Assembly (NCBI GenBank): GCA_018266835.1
Contig: JAFDZP010000005.1
Span: 248,001-312,000, forward strand
Length of the DNA: 64,000 nucleotides
Reading direction: 5' to 3'
DNA from: Bacteroidota bacterium
Lineage (GTDB): Bacteria; Bacteroidota; Ignavibacteria; Tepidaquicellales; Tepidaquicellaceae
Positions 42,715 through 50,172 of the stretch are shown here, one piece after another. Each line of letters starts with the position of its first letter. The stretch's first letter is position 1. Made by a program: the position numbers and the translations under genes. The notes under the pieces are model-generated. The model saw only the letters and a list, made by a program, of their open reading frames with translations. It had not been told where the DNA came from and searched no databases.

Positions 42715-43019
42715 ATGAGAATCCTAAAAAAATTAATATTCTAATACTGTGTCTCTCAATTCTGTATACAATTTTATTATTTTTTTATTTGCATAAGCCA
42801 ATAAATTCATTCAACAGATTAGATTTTGATATCACAGGTTACGCATTAATTTATGCAGTATTAATTTTTGTTTTTTCTATTGTAACGATATTTATCTTCA
42901 AAGTTGAAAAAACCATTTTACAAAACTATTTCACTTTTTCTGTACCGGTAATAAATGCCCTCTTATCATTAATAATTTTTTATATAGCCAGAATATTTTT
43001 AGTAAGTGTCTGGGTGTAG
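42715..43019 (+). CDS. Small membrane protein broken by a frameshift in an A7 run
   Basis: ATG at 42715 reads MRILKK and then hits a stop after three more codons. In the frame one base back, the run continues INILILCLSILYTILLFFYL and on to the stop at 43019. Joining the two at the seven-A run (about 42726-42732) gives a 101-residue protein with three transmembrane helices, starting like a proper membrane protein. The run A AAA AAA is a slippery heptamer for a -1 shift; a sequencing deletion of one A or a pseudogene are equally possible. Without the shift, only a TTG start at 42789 (76 residues, one helix fewer) is available. Bracketed by repeats R11 and R12. Family unknown. Confidence 0.5.
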
Positions 43020-43025
43020 AACTAT

Positions 43026-43065
43026 ACCGCCCCCTTAATCCCCCTCCTTCGTAAGGAGGGGGAAA
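43026..43065 (+). repeat. Family A palindromic repeat, copy R12 (forward)
   Basis: Tail ACCGCCCCCTTAAT and hairpin CCCCCTCCTTC / AAGGAGGGGG. Right boundary of the bracket, 6 bp after the stop of the small membrane gene. Confidence 0.87.
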
Positions 43066-43193
43066 TCAGATTGTCCTAACATAAATCTTCTCCTATTTTC
43101 CTTTTTATCCCTCAAAATATTTTTTTATTTTTATTTCATTCATTGAGAAATAACTCCAATATTAAATTAAACGACTTTATCAATTACGCAAGC

Positions 43194-43234
43194 TTCCCCC
43201 TCCTTACGAAGGAGGGGGACTGAGGGGGCGGTTA
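43194..43234 (-). repeat. Family A palindromic repeat, copy R13 (reverse)
   Basis: Hairpin CCCCCTCCTTA / GAAGGAGGGGG with tail ACTGAGGGGGCGGTTA, almost identical to R11. Left boundary of the second DUF559 bracket, 10 bp before its start codon. Confidence 0.87.
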
Positions 43235-43244
43235 AATAAGAAAA

Positions 43245-43613
43245 ATGGAAATATTTAATAAACCAGAGTCAAAGGAAAAAAGAAAACATCTTAGAAAAAA
43301 TTCTACCAAAGCAGAATCAATTCTTTGGGAAGAATTACGTGGTAAAAAACTTTTAGGCGCAAAATTCAAAAGACAATTTAGTGTTGATAAATACGTTATA
43401 GATTTTTATTGCCCTAAATTAAATCTTGCAATTGAGCTTGACGGAGAAATCCACTTAGAAAAAGTTGCTATAAAATATGATAAAGTAAGAACACTATTTT
43501 TAAATAACCTTGGAATAGAAGTAATCCGATTTAATAATGAAGAAATATTTGAAAGTCTGCCATTAGTTTTAGAAAGAATAAAGGATGAAATTTTAAAATT
43601 ACGTAGTAATTGA
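43245..43613 (+). CDS. DUF559 endonuclease-like protein (copy 2)
   Basis: 122 residues, the same family as copy 1 at 38977 but clearly diverged: KPESKEKRKHLRKNSTKAESILWEE, KFKRQFSVDKYVIDFYC, LAIELDGEIHLEKVAIKYDK and EVIRFNNEEIFESLPLVLERI. The predicted catalytic residues (D in VIDFY, E and D in ELDGE) are kept. R13 lies just before the start and R14 begins 3 bp after the stop, in inverted orientation, so the gene fills the bracket. Both DUF559 copies start with NKPE-(S/K)KE, so they are recent relatives. Confidence 0.88.
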   Translation: MEIFNKPESKEKRKHLRKNSTKAESILWEELRGKKLLGAKFKRQFSVDKYVIDFYCPKLNLAIELDGEIHLEKVAIKYDKVRTLFLNNLGIEVIRFNNEEIFESLPLVLERIKDEILKLRSN

Positions 43614-43615
43614 TA

Positions 43616-43680
43616 TCGCCCCTCCCGCATCAAGTGCTGGACATACTTTAATCCCCCTCCTTCGTAAGGAGGGGGGAAAT
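43616..43680 (+). repeat. Family A palindromic repeat, copy R14 (forward, with insertion)
   Basis: Tail TCGCCCCTCCCGC, 20-base insert, then CTTTAAT and hairpin CCCCCTCCTTC / AAGGAGGGGG. Right boundary of the DUF559 copy 2 bracket. Confidence 0.78.
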
Positions 43681-43823
43681 AACAATTTACAACTTCTTCA
43701 ATCGGCATAATATTTGATATAAATACCATAAACTAACACTCGCTTTTTTGTTTTTTTCACTCAAAATGCTTATTTTTAACTGGTATTCACCAAATACAAA
43801 AAACTAAACCTCTAGCAAACACA

Positions 43824-45029
43824 ATGAAGAAACTACTATTAGTAGTCGTTCTTTTCGTATGTACTTCTTATTCGTACTCTGTACCTAAAAAATTCTTATT
43901 CGATGCAACGATGGGCGAAACTGCCGGAAACGCTGACTGGGTAATTGACGAAGATACAAGCACTCCGCAAAGATATCCTACACCGTTACAATCAACCGTT
44001 ACACAGTCAACCACTGAAGACTATTGGAAAGGCGCAATCTCGGCATGGGGTATTTCACTTGTTAAACTCGGAAACACTGTAGAAACTCTTCCTCCAAGCG
44101 GAGCAATTACCTATGGAAATTCAAGCAACGCTCAAGATCTTTCCAATTACGATGTATTTGTAATAGATGAACCAAATAACGCTTTTACGGCAACAGAAAA
44201 AGCTGCAATAATACATTTTGTTCAAAACGGCGGCGGATTATTTTTAGTAGCTGACCACGCAGGCGCAGATAGAGACGGAGACGGCTGGGATGCTGTGCGT
44301 GCAATAAACGATTTGATTAGAAATAATTCAGTTCAGTCCTATCCATTTGGAATCATCCTTGACTCCAACAATATTTCCGAAACATCGGTAAATGTTTTAA
44401 CATCATGGAGCGGAAGCCCTATTCTTAATGGAAGCGTTGGCGCAGTCCAGCAATTGAAATTCTCTAACGGCACCTCGATGACAATTAACACAACTCAAAA
44501 CGCAAATGCAAAAGGAGTTATATGGCGTAACGGTGCTTCACAAAACAGCGTGAGCATAATGTGCGCAACATCATTGTTAGGGACAGGAAGAGTCTGCATC
44601 ATAGGAGACAGCTCACCTTGCGATGACGGAACGGGCGCCTCAGGAAATACATTATATCCCGGATGGACAGAGCTGGGTACAAACCACTCAAGCTTATTTC
44701 TGAATGCATCTTTATGGCTGGCAAAACTTTCAGGCGTGACTTCTGTAGGAGAAAATACTGCTCCTGTTAGCTTTAAGCTTGAACAGAATTATCCGAATCC
44801 TTTTAACCCGACTACAAAAATAAATTTTTCAATTCCGAAATCTGAATACGTGACTCTTACAATTTATAATTCAATGGGAAAAGAGATTAACACACTGGTC
44901 TCTGAAAATATCTCAGCAGGAAATTACGAATATACTTTTTCAGGAATGGAATTATCCTCAGGAGTTTATTTCTACAAAATTACCACACCTGACTTTACTC
45001 AGACTAAATCAATGACACTTATAAAATAA
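43824..45029 (+). CDS. Secreted protein with GATase/DUF4350-like domain and T9SS sorting domain
   Basis: 401 residues, signal peptide ending YSYS. The first 300 residues resemble secreted proteins with a class-I-amidotransferase-like fold: NYDVFVIDEPNNAFTATEKAAI, then IHFVQNGGGLFLVADHAGADRD, and GTGRVCIIGDSSPCDDGT near the end. I see no obvious catalytic Cys-His pair, so the activity is unclear. The sorting domain runs from FKLEQNYPNPFNPTTKI to TKSMTLIK. Followed by a terminator; monocistronic. Confidence 0.72.
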   Translation: MKKLLLVVVLFVCTSYSYSVPKKFLFDATMGETAGNADWVIDEDTSTPQRYPTPLQSTVTQSTTEDYWKGAISAWGISLVKLGNTVETLPPSGAITYGNSSNAQDLSNYDVFVIDEPNNAFTATEKAAIIHFVQNGGGLFLVADHAGADRDGDGWDAVRAINDLIRNNSVQSYPFGIILDSNNISETSVNVLTSWSGSPILNGSVGAVQQLKFSNGTSMTINTTQNANAKGVIWRNGASQNSVSIMCATSLLGTGRVCIIGDSSPCDDGTGASGNTLYPGWTELGTNHSSLFLNASLWLAKLSGVTSVGENTAPVSFKLEQNYPNPFNPTTKINFSIPKSEYVTLTIYNSMGKEINTLVSENISAGNYEYTFSGMELSSGVYFYKITTPDFTQTKSMTLIK

Positions 45030-45069
45030 TTTTCCAAGAAAATTATTGAGCAATTATAACTTTGTTTTA

Positions 45070-45108
45070 AAAAATCCGTTTAACTAATAAGAGTTGAACG
45101 GATTTTTT
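45070..45108 (+). terminator. Terminator of the GATase-like cargo gene
   Basis: Arms AAAAATCCGTTTAACT (45070-45085) and AGTTGAACGGATTTTTT (45092-45108); the A and T runs make it bidirectional. Confidence 0.88.
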
Positions 45109-45195
45109 ATTTCTCTCCTCTGTATTAAATCTTCAATCTTAATTCTTAATTCTTAAATTTGTATATTTGTTTAAACTCTTAAACCTAATTTGTCT

Positions 45196-45651
45196 ATGAA
45201 AAATTACAAACTACTTAGTCCTGATACAGGAGACGGAGGCTCAGTTCCACCACCTCCTCCTCCACCGCCAAATTACAATCCACCGCCGCCACCGCCGCCG
45301 CCGCCGAGTTATAATCCACCGCCGCCGCCGCCACCTCCACCGTCTTACGGCAATACACAATTTGGAGGCGTGGACCAGAACAAGGCAAGTACTAATGCCA
45401 TAATGGCATTGATACTCGGTATAGCTTCTTGGTTAATAGGCTGTACAATTTTAACAGCTATTCCGGCATGGATAATCGGCAGAAAAGAAATTAATGCTAT
45501 TAATGAAGGACGTTCTTCAGAAGCAGGACGCTCTATGGCAACAATCGGTATGTGGCTTGGTATTGCACACTGTATTGTTGCAGTGCTTGGAATTATCGTA
45601 GCAATAATTGCTGTGTTCTTCGGATTACTTGCGGGGATTTCCAATAACTGA
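45196..45651 (+). CDS. Proline-rich membrane protein with DUF4190 domain
   Basis: 151 residues from ATG at 45196 (a TTG two codons earlier is possible). Residues 18-53 are three Pro tracts of eight to nine residues, separated by (S/N)YN, a flexible cytoplasmic linker. The C-terminal 85 residues contain DUF4190: [25 protein letters not shown] and [10 protein letters not shown], with two hydrophobic segments. It shares the tetranucleotide TGATG with dut, stop and start overlapping, so the two are coupled. Function unknown. Confidence 0.72.
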   Translation: MKNYKLLSPDTGDGGSVPPPPPPPPNYNPPPPPPPPPSYNPPPPPPPPPSYGNTQFGGVDQNKASTNAIMALILGIASWLIGCTILTAIPAWIIGRKEINAINEGRSSEAGRSMATIGMWLGIAHCIVAVLGIIVAIIAVFFGLLAGISNN

Positions 45652-46094
45652 TGAAAGTTCTTTATAAAAAATTTGATGCTTCGAAAGAAGCATTTGTACC
45701 CGAATATAAAACCTCAGGCTCTGCAGGCGCAGACCTGAGGTCTTCTTCTTCTGAAATAATTTCATTGAAAAAAGGCGAACGGAAATTAATCCCTACAAAT
45801 CTTATTATAGAATTGCAGGAAGGTTATGAAGCCCAGGTACGCCCCAGAAGCGGACTTGCATTGAAAAACGGAGTGACGGTTTTAAATACGCCGGGCACAA
45901 TTGACTCGGATTACAGAGGAGAAGTGAAAGTCCTGCTTATAAATCACGGAGAAGATGTTTTCGAAATAAATTACGGCGACAGGATTGCGCAGCTTGTAAT
46001 TGCAAAACATGAAAAAATGGAATTTGTAGAAGATGAAAACTTATCTGAAACCGAACGCGCAGAAGGCGGATACGGCAGCACAGGTGTAATTTAA
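45651..46094 (+). CDS. dut: dUTP diphosphatase
   Basis: 147 residues, normal for trimeric dUTPase. The five conserved motifs are present: [43 protein letters not shown] and the C-terminal P-loop-like [10 protein letters not shown]. It hydrolyses dUTP to dUMP, protecting DNA from uracil and feeding dTMP synthesis. Start overlaps the stop of the DUF4190 gene; rsmI follows 13 bp after. Confidence 0.95.
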   Translation: MKVLYKKFDASKEAFVPEYKTSGSAGADLRSSSSEIISLKKGERKLIPTNLIIELQEGYEAQVRPRSGLALKNGVTVLNTPGTIDSDYRGEVKVLLINHGEDVFEINYGDRIAQLVIAKHEKMEFVEDENLSETERAEGGYGSTGVI

Positions 46095-46107
46095 ACTAAC
46101 AAATAAC

Positions 46108-46803
46108 TTGCCTCTCAATCTAATAACAACTCCCATCGGCAACTATGCAGATATCACTCTGCGCGCTTTGCGATATCTTAAAGAATCCGATTATATAATC
46201 TGCGAAGAATATAAAGAAGCCGTTAAGCTTTTAAAATTTTTTGGAATAAAAAAAGATCTTAAAAGAATTAATGAGCATAACGATAACAAAGATAACGAAG
46301 AGACGGAAGAAATTTTTCTTGATTTAGTTAACGGGAAAAACATTTCGCTTATCTCAGATGCAGGCACTCCCGTTTTTGCCGACCCCGGCAAAACACTTTT
46401 AAAGAAGTGTATCGATTTTAATATCAAGCTTGAGTTTTTGCACGGACCGAATTCAGTCCTTGCTGCTATTGTCCTTTCAGGATTTGATATCAGCAGATTT
46501 TATTATATCGGCTTCCTCTCCCCCAAAAGTGAAATAAGAAAAAAAGAAATTTACGATTTAAAAAATCTCAATAAGGTTTTTGCATTACTTGAAGCTCCCT
46601 ACAGATTAAAACAAATCCTTGGTGACTTTGCAGAAGTATTCCCCAACACACAAATTTTTATAGGCTTTGACTTAACAATGCCCGGTGAAAAACATTTCAG
46701 AGGCAATGCAAAAGAAATTCTAACTCAGATAGGGGAAGAAAATTTAAAGGGAGAATTTGTAATTGTGGTGGATGGAAAGGTGCATAAGAATTTGGAGTTA
46801 TGA
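46108..46803 (+). CDS. rsmI: 16S rRNA (cytidine(1402)-2'-O)-methyltransferase
   Basis: 231 residues, TTG start, giving LNLITTPIGNYADITLRALR at the N-terminus. ISDAGTPVFADPG, PNSVLAAIVLSGF and FYYIGFLSPKS are RsmI signatures of the tetrapyrrole-methylase fold. It 2'-O-methylates C1402 of 16S rRNA in the decoding centre. Somewhat short at the C-terminus (family about 275), lacking the final small domain. The stop codon is the first unit of a GAGTTAT heptamer array. Confidence 0.9.
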   Translation: MPLNLITTPIGNYADITLRALRYLKESDYIICEEYKEAVKLLKFFGIKKDLKRINEHNDNKDNEETEEIFLDLVNGKNISLISDAGTPVFADPGKTLLKKCIDFNIKLEFLHGPNSVLAAIVLSGFDISRFYYIGFLSPKSEIRKKEIYDLKNLNKVFALLEAPYRLKQILGDFAEVFPNTQIFIGFDLTMPGEKHFRGNAKEILTQIGEENLKGEFVIVVDGKVHKNLEL

Positions 46804-46992
46804 GTTATGAGTTATGAGTTATGAGTTATGAGTTATGAGTTTAGAATAATGAATTTGTTTATTAACTTGAAACTTGAAACTTGAAACTTGAAACTTGAAA
46901 CTTGAAACTTGAAACTCGAAACTTGAAACTTGAAACTTGAAACTTGAAACTTGAAACTTGAAACTTGAAACTTGAAATTTGAAATTTGAAAC
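46796..46992 (+). repeat. Two adjacent heptanucleotide tandem arrays
   Basis: 46796-46840 is about six copies of GAGTTAT, beginning in the rsmI stop codon. 46864-46992 is about eighteen copies of AACTTGA with two or three single-base variants. Both have a period of 7. The second ends six bases before the corA start. On the minus strand 21 nt equals three units, so one frame encodes repeats of SSFKFQV, which I take as a consequence of the repeat. Confidence 0.95.
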
Positions 46993-46998
46993 TGATTT

Positions 46999-48033
46999 AT
47001 GATAACAATCCTTACACAAAACTCACACGGATGTCATCCGGTTGATTTAAAAGATTTCAATTCATGGGATACAGGCAATGAAAAGGAATTTGCATGGATA
47101 GATATGTGGCAGCCGGAAGAAGACGAAGCCAATAAAATCCTTAAAGATATTTTTAATTTTCATCCGCTGGCAATTGAGGACTGTTTAAAATATCTGAATA
47201 AAAATGAAGATGTCCATCTTCCTAAAATTGATGATTATGAATCATATCTCTTTCTGGTATTTAACGGTATTACTGTTTCAGAAGACTACACTCACTATAA
47301 ACAATTTTCATTAAGCTGTTTCATCGGGCATAATTTCATAATCACGGTTCATAATGAGAGGGAGAAAAATTTTATTCTTGCCGCCGTAAATGCTCAGTTA
47401 AGAGAGACAATTCTTAAAAAAGGACCTGATTACGCTCTGCATATTATTCTGGATTCACTCGTTGACAGATATTATCCCGTGCTGGATTACATTGAGGAAG
47501 AGATTGACAGAGTGGAAGATTTTGTTTTCAAGATGCAGTCTTCAAATACTACTCTCCAAAAAATTCTCGAAATGAAAAAACAGCTGATAAAAATAAGAAG
47601 GATTGCAAGTTATCAGAAAGAAATATTATTTAAGTTATACCGCGGTGAGTATGACCTGATTTCAGAGGAAGAATCTGTTTATTACAGGAATGTATATGAC
47701 CACTTAGTAAGAATTGTTGACAGCGCAGAATCTTATAGAGATGTTGTTACAAGTATGCTGGATTCATATCTTTCTATCGTGAACAACAATATGAATAACA
47801 TTATGAAGAGACTTACTATCATTGCTACCATTATTTTACCTTTGAATCTTATTACCGGAATATATGGTATGAATTTCGACTACATGCCGTTCCTTCACAG
47901 CCAGCTCGGATTTTTTTCAAGCATAGGAGTAATGGTAATAATTATAATTATTATGTTGGTTGTATTTAAAAAAGCGGGATGGATAACTATGAGTGATTTT
48001 AACGCCGCAAAGCTGAAGAGAATAGATAAATAA
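46999..48033 (+). CDS. corA: Magnesium/cobalt transporter CorA
   Basis: 344 residues. The large N-terminal cytoplasmic domain (alpha/beta, about residues 1-250) is followed by two C-terminal transmembrane helices with the diagnostic loop YGMNFDYMP after TM1 (ITGIYGMNF). EEIDRVEDFVFKM is the willow helix region. It forms a pentameric Mg2+ channel in the inner membrane. The C-terminus ends in Lys/Arg residues as usual. The AACTTGA array immediately precedes the ATG. Confidence 0.95.
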   Translation: MITILTQNSHGCHPVDLKDFNSWDTGNEKEFAWIDMWQPEEDEANKILKDIFNFHPLAIEDCLKYLNKNEDVHLPKIDDYESYLFLVFNGITVSEDYTHYKQFSLSCFIGHNFIITVHNEREKNFILAAVNAQLRETILKKGPDYALHIILDSLVDRYYPVLDYIEEEIDRVEDFVFKMQSSNTTLQKILEMKKQLIKIRRIASYQKEILFKLYRGEYDLISEEESVYYRNVYDHLVRIVDSAESYRDVVTSMLDSYLSIVNNNMNNIMKRLTIIATIILPLNLITGIYGMNFDYMPFLHSQLGFFSSIGVMVIIIIIMLVVFKKAGWITMSDFNAAKLKRIDK

Positions 48034-48103
48034 AATCATTTTAATTCTCTTCCCCCTCCTTCTCTAAAAAGTTGATTATAAATCTATAGGAATAGTAAAG
48101 CAA

Positions 48104-48205
48104 AACTCCTCCCTTGAGGGAGGTGTCGAGTGAAGCGAGACGGAGGGTGTTCAGTTATACACCCCTCCCTCCGCTTCGCGGAGTACTCCCATCGGGGGAG
48201 AGTTT
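48104..48205. repeat. Diverged family A-like inverted pair R15
   Basis: Left element CTCCTCCCTTGAGGGAGG with tail ...ACGGAGGGTGTTC, right element ACACCCCTCCCTCCG with hairpins TCCGCTTCGCGGA and CTCCCATCGGGGGAG. Six bases separate the halves, which face inward. Confidence 0.7.
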
Positions 48206-48381
48206 TAGAACAATAAGTCTATAATTGTTTTTTAAAGGAACTACTATTTTATAATTGACCATATTACTCAAAACATTTTCCTTAAAATAAAAAAAGGTAA
48301 AGAATGTGTAAATCCTCTATCCGAAGCCATAATTGTAAAAAATTTTCACAACTTAATTCCGGGCAACGGGCTTACACAATT

Positions 48382-48419
48382 GATATATAGCCGGAACCTC
48401 TTCCGGCACTGTATATATC
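48382..48419. other. Strong stem-loop, possible structured RNA element
   Basis: GATATATA-GCCGGAA, loop CCTC, then TTCCGGC, a four-base bulge ACTG, and TATATATC. Fifteen perfect pairs. No T run, so not a usual terminator. Confidence 0.6.
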
Positions 48420-48641
48420 CTTCTTCACCTATGGAAACATTCGGCGAGATTTTTTATCTGCAATGAAATTTAATTATGTAATTATCACTCCAGAGGATTT
48501 ACGATATGAATCCTATTGAGTCTCACCGAAAAATTAAAGCGGCAAGTAATATACGATATGGAATTGGAATTTAATCCTTTCAAACATATCATACTCACCG
48601 CAAACTTTTTGTCCGTGTAAAGTCAATTTAAAGTTTTAATA

Positions 48642-48703
48642 AGGTGAGATAGTCACCATAAAATGTAATTGTATCTTTTACATAATATCGATTTATCTCA
48701 CCT
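48642..48703. other. Nested inverted repeat
   Basis: AGGTGAGATA (48642-48651) pairs with TATCTCACCT (48694-48703), enclosing ATGTAA / TTACAT (48663-48668 / 48678-48683). Confidence 0.55.
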
Positions 48704-49006
48704 CAGAAAATGTATTTACTGCTTTACTATTTTTAATGAACTTGTTATATATTAATTCAATACCTGTGCCAAAAACCTATGATGAAAATATTATAATTAT
48801 TAGTTGTATTTGAAGATTGCGTAAGTGAATTAACATTTTACAAGGCAGGACTGTCAGTCATTATGAAATTATTGTCCGTCAAATGTTAGAGTAAATTGGG
48901 ACTATTCTTGAATTTATTCTTGAACTGATTAACAAACTTGATAATGAACTTCTTATAACGAATAGAAGGGAAACAATTTCAAAGAAAAGTGAAGAATACC
49001 ATTGAT

Positions 49007-49046
49007 ACCGCCCTCTTAATCCCCCTCCTTATAAAGGAGGGAGAAA
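49007..49046 (+). repeat. Family A palindromic repeat, copy R16 (forward)
   Basis: Tail ACCGCCCTCTTAAT, hairpin CCCCCTCCTT / AAGGAGGGAG. Single copy upstream of purM. Confidence 0.85.
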
Positions 49047-49149
49047 CTATAAAATCTCACCTTTTACAAAAACTAACTTTAAACTGTTTAAACGCAGTTT
49101 TTTCACTATGAAACTGCATTGATAAAATTCTGCATTTTGAGTAACTTAT

Positions 49150-50148
49150 ATGGTGCAAGTAAGTTATAAAACCTCAGGCGTTAACATTTCCGAAGCTGAC
49201 AAATTTGTTAAAGCTATAAGCCCGCTTGTAAAAAGTACTTTCACTAAAGGTGTTATACAGGGCATCGGAAACTTTGGTTCCTTCTACCAGATAGACTTCA
49301 AAAAATACAAATCTCCCGTTCTTGTTTCGAGTGTTGACGGAGTAGGAACAAAACTTAAAATTGCCGCTCTTTTAAATAAGTATGATACAATCGGTGAAGA
49401 CCTCGTTAACCATTGCGTAAACGATATTGCCGTATGCGGCGCAGTTCCTCAGTTCTTTCTTGATTACTATGCAATTGGAAAGCTGAAAAGCAAAGTCGCT
49501 CAGGAAGTTGTAAAAGGACTTATCCGCGGATGCAAAGCAAACGGTTGCTCACTCATCGGCGGTGAAACTGCAGAGATGCCCGGAGTTTATCATGATAACG
49601 ATTTTGATCTGGCTGGTTCGATAACAGGTATAGTAGAAAAGTCTAAAATACTCGATAAGAAAAATGTAAAGAAGGGCGATGTGCTTATAGGACTTCCCTC
49701 AACGGGACTTCATACAAACGGCTACTCACTTGTAAGAAAAATTTTTGATACAAAGGCGAAGCTCAATAAAAAATATTCAGGACTTACGAAAACATTAGGC
49801 GAAGAGTTACTTAATACACACAGGTCATACTTAGATATAATACAAAGTTCTTTAAAGAAATTTAAGATAAAATCCATCTCGCACATAACAGGCGGAGGAA
49901 TAGAAGGCAACACAAGACGAGTTGTTCCGAAGAATCTTAAAATAAAAGTTGATTACGATACATGGGAGCGCCCCGCAATATTTGATATCATACAGGTAAA
50001 AGGAAACGTTGACGAGAAAGATATGAGAAGAACTTTTAATCTGGGAATCGGTTTAATATTTATAGTAGCCCCTAAAGATGTTCTCAGATTCAGAAAATTT
50101 TTAAAATCACAAAACGAAACACCCCTTTTTATAGGTAATATTCACTAA
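49150..50148 (+). CDS. purM: Phosphoribosylformylglycinamidine cyclo-ligase
   Basis: 332 residues, standard. Signatures in order: YKTSGVNISEADKFV, SSVDGVGTKLKIA, NHCVNDIAVCGAVPQFFLDYYAIGKL, GCSLIGGETAEMPGVYHDNDFDLAG, GLPSTGLHTNGYSLVRKI and SHITGGGIEGNTRRVVP. It makes aminoimidazole ribonucleotide from FGAM with ATP in de novo purine synthesis. No other pur gene is adjacent. The next gene starts 24 bp downstream. Confidence 0.96.
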   Translation: MVQVSYKTSGVNISEADKFVKAISPLVKSTFTKGVIQGIGNFGSFYQIDFKKYKSPVLVSSVDGVGTKLKIAALLNKYDTIGEDLVNHCVNDIAVCGAVPQFFLDYYAIGKLKSKVAQEVVKGLIRGCKANGCSLIGGETAEMPGVYHDNDFDLAGSITGIVEKSKILDKKNVKKGDVLIGLPSTGLHTNGYSLVRKIFDTKAKLNKKYSGLTKTLGEELLNTHRSYLDIIQSSLKKFKIKSISHITGGGIEGNTRRVVPKNLKIKVDYDTWERPAIFDIIQVKGNVDEKDMRRTFNLGIGLIFIVAPKDVLRFRKFLKSQNETPLFIGNIH

Positions 50149-50172
50149 ATCTTAACCACGGAGGATTCTACA

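Larger units (their letters stand above)
48034..49149. other. Long gene-free region with repeats and stem-loops
   Basis: No credible ORF of any size. Contents, left to right: a truncated family A copy (about 48047-48060), the diverged inverted pair R15 (48104-48205), a 15-bp bulged stem-loop (48382-48419), a nested stem (48642-48703), and repeat R16 (49007-49046). It is the largest gene-free stretch of the window, and it leads into purM. Confidence 0.7.

Noticed and set aside
46819-47019. Minus-strand ORF with SSFKFQV heptads, looking like a coiled or amyloid-like repeat protein
   Set aside because: It is the translation of a 7-bp tandem array in which 21 bases equal three units; no signal for expression and it runs into corA.
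48159-48205. Terminator for corA at the CGCTTCGCGG hairpin
   Set aside because: No T run on the plus strand and the hairpin is part of an inverted repeat pair.
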